Positions 60,354 to 64,000 of a DNA stretch of 64,000 nucleotides are shown piece after piece. The stretch is from an uncultured Chloroflexota bacterium. GTDB taxonomy: Bacteria; Chloroflexota; Limnocylindria; Limnocylindrales; CSP1-4. A program made the translations under genes and the position numbers. Location of the stretch: the NCBI GenBank assembly GCA_903822495.1, contig CAIJPD010000045.1, forward strand, positions 121,580 through 185,579, in the 5' to 3' direction. The notes under the pieces are model-generated. The model was not told where the DNA came from. It made no database searches and saw nothing but the letters and a program-made list of their open reading frames with translations. How positions within the stretch are numbered: the first letter of the stretch is position 1; every line of letters starts with the position of its first letter.

Positions 60354-62117
60354 GTGACCTCGACGATTCCGCACCAGGCCATCTACCGTCGCTGGCGGGC
60401 CCAGACCTTCAGCCAGATCGTGGGCCAGGAGGCGGTCGTCGCCACGCTTCGCAACGCCGTCCGGAGCGGCCGCGTCTCCCACGCGATCCTGTTCGTCGGA
60501 CCGCGCGGCACCGGCAAGACCTCCCTCGCCCGGATCCTCGCCAAGGCCCTCAACTGCACCAACCTGCAGGACGGCGATCCGTGCGATGCCTGCCCGGCCT
60601 GCGTCGCGATCCGGGAGGGAACCACCCTCGACGTGATCGAGATTGACGCCGCATCCAACCGCGGCATCAACGAGGTCCGCGAGCTGCGTGACCGGCTGCA
60701 GTACGCGCCGTCGTCGCTCCGTCGCAAGGTGTACATCCTCGACGAGGCGCACCAGATCACGAAGGATGCCTGGAACGCGCTCCTCAAGTCGCTCGAGGAG
60801 CCACCGGACTTCGTCGTGTTCATGTTCGCGTCAACCCACCCACAGGACTTCCCGCCCGCGATCCTGTCGCGGCTGCAGCGCTACGACGTCCGGCGGCTGA
60901 CGACCACGGAGATCGAAGGCAAGCTCGAACGAATCCTGGCCGCCGATGGGCACGCCGCGGAGCCGGGCGCCCTGCGCCTCATCGCCCGCCTGGCCGCCGG
61001 CGGCATGCGCGACGCGGAGTCGATGCTGGACCAGCTGCTCTCATCCACCGCGGGGCGCCTCGACGAGTCGTCGGTTCGTGACCTGCTGGGGCTGGCCGAG
61101 GCCGATGCCATCGAGCGGTTCATCGGCGCGCTGGTGGCCCGGGATCCCGTGTCGGGCATCGCTGTCCTCGACGAGCTCGAGGATCGTGGTCGAGACCTCC
61201 GGACCTTCGTCGACCAGGTGGCCGAAGGGATTCGGTCCGCCCTCGTCGGTGGGCTTGCTGCCGGGGCAGCGCCCGGGCGTCAGGCCGGGCTCATCGCCGC
61301 CGCGCGCGGGCTGTCCGGGATCGATCCATCGAGGGCCGGGATCGGAGGACTCCGCCTCCAGCTCGAGCTGGCCCTCTTCGGTCAGGGCGTCGCCGCCGAC
61401 CCAGGCGCAGACCCGCTGGAGACGCGCCCGGTCATCGAGCGTTCCGGACCCGGCTCGCAGATGGCGGCCCGTCCGGCGGCCCTTGCGGGTCCCGTGTCGG
61501 ACCCGGTGCCGGCGCGCGCGTCCGGTCCGTCGTCCCCGCCGCCCGCACCGGCCACGGACCAGCCCGCGTGGCAATCCCATGCGTCGGCAGCCCCCCCTGG
61601 CGACCTTCCGGGCCGGCCCGCCGCCATGCCCCGCGTCAGTCCGCTCCGCGACGATGCACGGCCATCGCCCGCCGTCGCGTCAACCCACGGTCTGGCCGCG
61701 TTCCCGTCGCCATCGGGCCAGGATGCCCCCCCGGCTCCGACACAGGCCGGCGCACCACGGACCTCGGACCTGGCCCGCCTTCGGGAGCTCTGGCCGCAGA
61801 TCGTCGCCCACATCAGCGCGCATCCCCCGACCCGTCCGCTGATCATCGCGTGCAGGCCCATCTCGGTCGAAGGCAACATCGTGACGCTCGGCTTCCCCGA
61901 GGATCAGGCGTTCCTGAAGGACGTCGCGTTCCGGCGCCGGCCCAACCTGGAGTCCGGCATCGGCCAGTTCCTCGGGCACGAGGTCAACGTCCGGTGTGTC
62001 GCGACCAACCTCGACGCCGTCGCGGTCCAGACAGCCAACTCCGACGCGGCCTTCCTCCTGGAGGAGGCGCGCCGGATCTTCGCCGACGACATCGTGGAGC
62101 CCGGCGAGGTGCGCTGA
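60354..62117 (+). CDS. dnaX: DNA polymerase III subunit gamma/tau
   Basis: YRRWRAQTFSQIVGQEAVVATLRNAV, FVGPRGTGKTSLARILAKALNC, CDACPACVAI, IDEAH-like LDEAHQITKDAWNALLKSLEEPP; GTG start with AGGAG RBS. Confidence 0.95.
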   Translation: MTSTIPHQAIYRRWRAQTFSQIVGQEAVVATLRNAVRSGRVSHAILFVGPRGTGKTSLARILAKALNCTNLQDGDPCDACPACVAIREGTTLDVIEIDAASNRGINEVRELRDRLQYAPSSLRRKVYILDEAHQITKDAWNALLKSLEEPPDFVVFMFASTHPQDFPPAILSRLQRYDVRRLTTTEIEGKLERILAADGHAAEPGALRLIARLAAGGMRDAESMLDQLLSSTAGRLDESSVRDLLGLAEADAIERFIGALVARDPVSGIAVLDELEDRGRDLRTFVDQVAEGIRSALVGGLAAGAAPGRQAGLIAAARGLSGIDPSRAGIGGLRLQLELALFGQGVAADPGADPLETRPVIERSGPGSQMAARPAALAGPVSDPVPARASGPSSPPPAPATDQPAWQSHASAAPPGDLPGRPAAMPRVSPLRDDARPSPAVASTHGLAAFPSPSGQDAPPAPTQAGAPRTSDLARLRELWPQIVAHISAHPPTRPLIIACRPISVEGNIVTLGFPEDQAFLKDVAFRRRPNLESGIGQFLGHEVNVRCVATNLDAVAVQTANSDAAFLLEEARRIFADDIVEPGEVR

Positions 62118-62138
62118 CCGAGTTCTGCACGACGCGGC

Positions 62139-62278
62139 GCCATCCTGCAGACTGGCCGAATGGCCGCGCCATCCCGCAGACTGGCCGAATGGCGGCGCCA
62201 TCCCGCAGACTGGCCGAATGGCGGCGCCATCCCGCAGACTGGCCGAATGGCGGCGCCATCCCGCAGACTGGCGGCGCC
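62139..62278. repeat. 29-bp tandem repeat, 4 full units plus a partial fifth
   Basis: Unit GCCATCCCGCAGACTGGCCGAATGGCGGC at 62139, 62168, 62197, 62226 and partial at 62255. Confidence 0.95.
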
Positions 62279-62306
62279 CGAGATGAATCAGGAGGACTGA
62301 CAGACC

Positions 62307-62612
62307 ATGGGCATGGCGAATCTGCAGCGAATGGCTCAGCAGATGCAGCAGGAGATGGCCCGGGTCCAGGCGGAGCTGGACACGGCGACCGTCGACGGCT
62401 CGGCTGGTGGTGGCGTCGTCCGCGCAACCGTGACCGGCAAGCAGGAGCTCGTCAGCGTCACGATCGATCCGTCGGCGGTCGATCCCGCGGACGTCGAGAT
62501 GCTCCAGGACCTGGTTGTCGCGGCCGTCAACGACGCGCTGTCGGGCTCGCGCCGGCTGGCCGAGCAGAAGATGGCCGCCGTGACGGGCGGTCTGCGCATT
62601 CCGGGCCTCTAG
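62307..62612 (+). CDS. YbaB/EbfC family nucleoid-associated protein
   Basis: NLQRMAQQMQQEMARVQAELDTATVDGSAGGGVVRATVTGKQELVSVTIDPSAVDP; between dnaX and recR. Confidence 0.95.
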   Translation: MGMANLQRMAQQMQQEMARVQAELDTATVDGSAGGGVVRATVTGKQELVSVTIDPSAVDPADVEMLQDLVVAAVNDALSGSRRLAEQKMAAVTGGLRIPGL

Positions 62613-62624
62613 TCGGCCGTCGGC

Positions 62625-63257
62625 GTGGCGACCCCGCTGATCGAGCCGGTCGCCCGGCTCATCGAGGCATTCAGCCGTCTGCCCGGCATCGGGCCGAAGA
62701 CGGCGCAGCGCCTGACGTTCCATATCCTGCGAGCGCCGGACGCCGACGCCAGAGTCCTGGCGGCAGCCCTGATCGCCGTCCGCGACCAGGTCGTCTTCTG
62801 CGCACGCTGCTTCAATATCAGCGACGCACCCCTGTGCGCGATCTGTCGTGACACCGCCCGTGACGAGACACGCCTCTGCGTGGTCGAGGAACCGCTCGAT
62901 GTCCTGGCCCTCGAGCGCACGGGCGAGTTCCGCGGCGCCTATCACGTCCTGCACGGGGCAATCTCGCCCATCGACGGAATCGGACCGGACCGGCTGCGCA
63001 TACGTGAACTGATCGACCGCGCAGACCAGGCGCAGCGGGAAGGGCACCCCCTGGTCGAGGTCGTGATCGCCACCAACCCAACCCTGGAGGGCGAGGCAAC
63101 GGCCATGTACCTGGCGGAGCGGCTCGATCACCTCGTCGGCGCTGTGACACGGATCGCACGAGGCCTGCCTGTCGGCGGCGACCTGGAGTACGCCGATGAG
63201 GTCACCTTGATCCGGGCGCTCCAGGGACGGCGTCCGGTCGAAGGTCACGGTCGGTGA
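62625..63257 (+). CDS. recR: Recombination protein RecR
   Basis: LIEAFSRLPGIGPKTAQRLTFHIL, CARCFNISDAPLCAICRD zinc finger, Toprim CVVEEPLDVLALE. Confidence 0.96.
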   Translation: MATPLIEPVARLIEAFSRLPGIGPKTAQRLTFHILRAPDADARVLAAALIAVRDQVVFCARCFNISDAPLCAICRDTARDETRLCVVEEPLDVLALERTGEFRGAYHVLHGAISPIDGIGPDRLRIRELIDRADQAQREGHPLVEVVIATNPTLEGEATAMYLAERLDHLVGAVTRIARGLPVGGDLEYADEVTLIRALQGRRPVEGHGR

Positions 63258-63439
63258 GCCAGCTGCTGGCCGAGATCGGCCTTCGCCTCGCCAAGATCGC
63301 GGTGGCAGCCGTTCTCGGCCTCATCGTCTACCTGGTGCTGACAGGCCTGATGGGCGCAACGGGGTCACCGGAGCTGGCCTTGCTGGCGTGGCTCAGCGCC
63401 GCCGCCGCGCTCCTCCTGGTGGAATCCAGCCCGATCTGA
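63254..63439 (+). CDS. Small hypothetical membrane protein (two TM)
   Basis: 61 aa, GTGA overlap with recR stop, hydrophobic. Confidence 0.5.
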   Translation: MSQLLAEIGLRLAKIAVAAVLGLIVYLVLTGLMGATGSPELALLAWLSAAAALLLVESSPI

Positions 63440-63479
63440 GCACAAACAGTGCCACTTGCGGGGGCCCTGCAGGATCGGT

Positions 63480-63508
63480 TTGACAGGCGCCGGCAAGTAG
63501 CATAGTGT
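63480..63508 (+). promoter_or_regulatory. rRNA operon promoter P1
   Basis: TTGACA (63480-63485), 17-nt spacer, TAGTGT (63503-63508). Confidence 0.65.
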
Positions 63509-63578
63509 TCCACATCCCACCGCCTCCCCACGGAGGTGGCGAGGATCGGCAACGCCGGCCCCGTTCCGGGTCGCACGT

Positions 63579-63607
63579 TTGACACCCGGAACAGAACCCC
63601 CTAACAT
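63579..63607 (+). promoter_or_regulatory. rRNA operon promoter P2
   Basis: TTGACA (63579-63584), 17-nt spacer, TAACAT (63602-63607). Confidence 0.7.
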
Positions 63608-63742
63608 GGTGGGTCCGCGCCGGTGGCAGTCGTGCCCCGAACGTTGCACCTTAACAATTGAAGAGTGGCAGGAAATCCGGGTAATGGATGTGCGAGTGGT
63701 CAGACCCTCGGACGAAGTCGCATTCGCAAGAATGCGCAGTTT

Positions 63743-64000
63743 CATTCGGAGAGTTTGATCCTGGCTCAGGATAAACGCTGGCGGCGTGCATGAGACATGC
63801 AAGTCGAACGGACGATCGAGGCTTGCTTCGGTCGTTAGTGGCGGACGGCTGAGTAACGCGTAGGTGACCTGCCCCGAAGTGGGGAATAACTGCCCGAAAG
63901 GGTGGCTAATACCGCATGTAGTGGTGCGTTCATTCGCACCAGTAAAGCCGCAAGGCGCTTCGGGAGGGGCCTGCGTCCGATTAGCTCGTTGGTGGGGTAA
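63743..64000 (+). rRNA. rrs: 16S ribosomal RNA, 5' part (truncated by window edge)
   Basis: AGAGTTTGATCCTGGCTCAGGATAAACGCTGGCGGCGTGC...GCAAGTCGAACGG...GGCGGACGGCTGAGTAACGCG. Confidence 0.98.

Noticed and set aside
59887-60357. 156-aa + ORF overlapping tRNA-Ser(GGA) and SRP RNA
   Set aside because: Lies in two structural RNA genes; not a protein.
62139-62278. 29-bp repeat array considered as CRISPR
   Set aside because: Units abut directly with no unique spacers and no cas genes nearby; it is a plain tandem repeat.

Overview
High-GC bacterial chromosomal segment, probably Chloroflexota-like (lineage is an inference from the partial 16S 5' end and gene content). Gene content is mostly housekeeping. 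I see no convincing mobile element, prophage, CRISPR array or defence island. Main blocks: C-terminus of an Lhr-like helicase; MFS transporters; a DUF2157/DUF4401/GDYXXLXY operon; a CASTOR/POLLUX-like channel; xanthine dehydrogenase genes; AzlCD; DegV; glutamate dehydrogenase; a coaX-coaBC-panB-panC CoA operon; NCS2 permease; M16 peptidase; ndk; lepB; hppA; uppP; greA; class I lysS; serS. These are followed by a complete trp operon (trpE-G-D-[C-F-B fusion]-A, + strand) converging on a complete chorismate operon (aroF-A-E-C-[K-B fusion]-Q-chorismate mutase, - strand). The window then has PPi-type phosphofructokinase, a TadA-like deaminase, four tRNA-Ser and one tRNA-Arg(GCG), a large SRP RNA, dnaX-ybaB-recR, and the promoter region plus 5' end of a 16S rRNA gene. 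Most interesting signals: (1) a 5' leader of the aro operon encoding a Phe/Tyr-rich mini-ORF (MAHFFYFRSPA*) followed by competing hairpins and an intrinsic terminator, i.e. a candidate attenuator; (2) a TadA homolog whose catalytic Glu is Val (HAE to HAV, as in eukaryotic ADAT3), about 3 kb from a tRNA-Arg with anticodon GCG instead of the usual ACG; (3) a Trp-specifier T-box in front of trpE; (4) a TrpC-TrpF-TrpB triple fusion; (5) a 29-bp tandem repeat between dnaX and ybaB.
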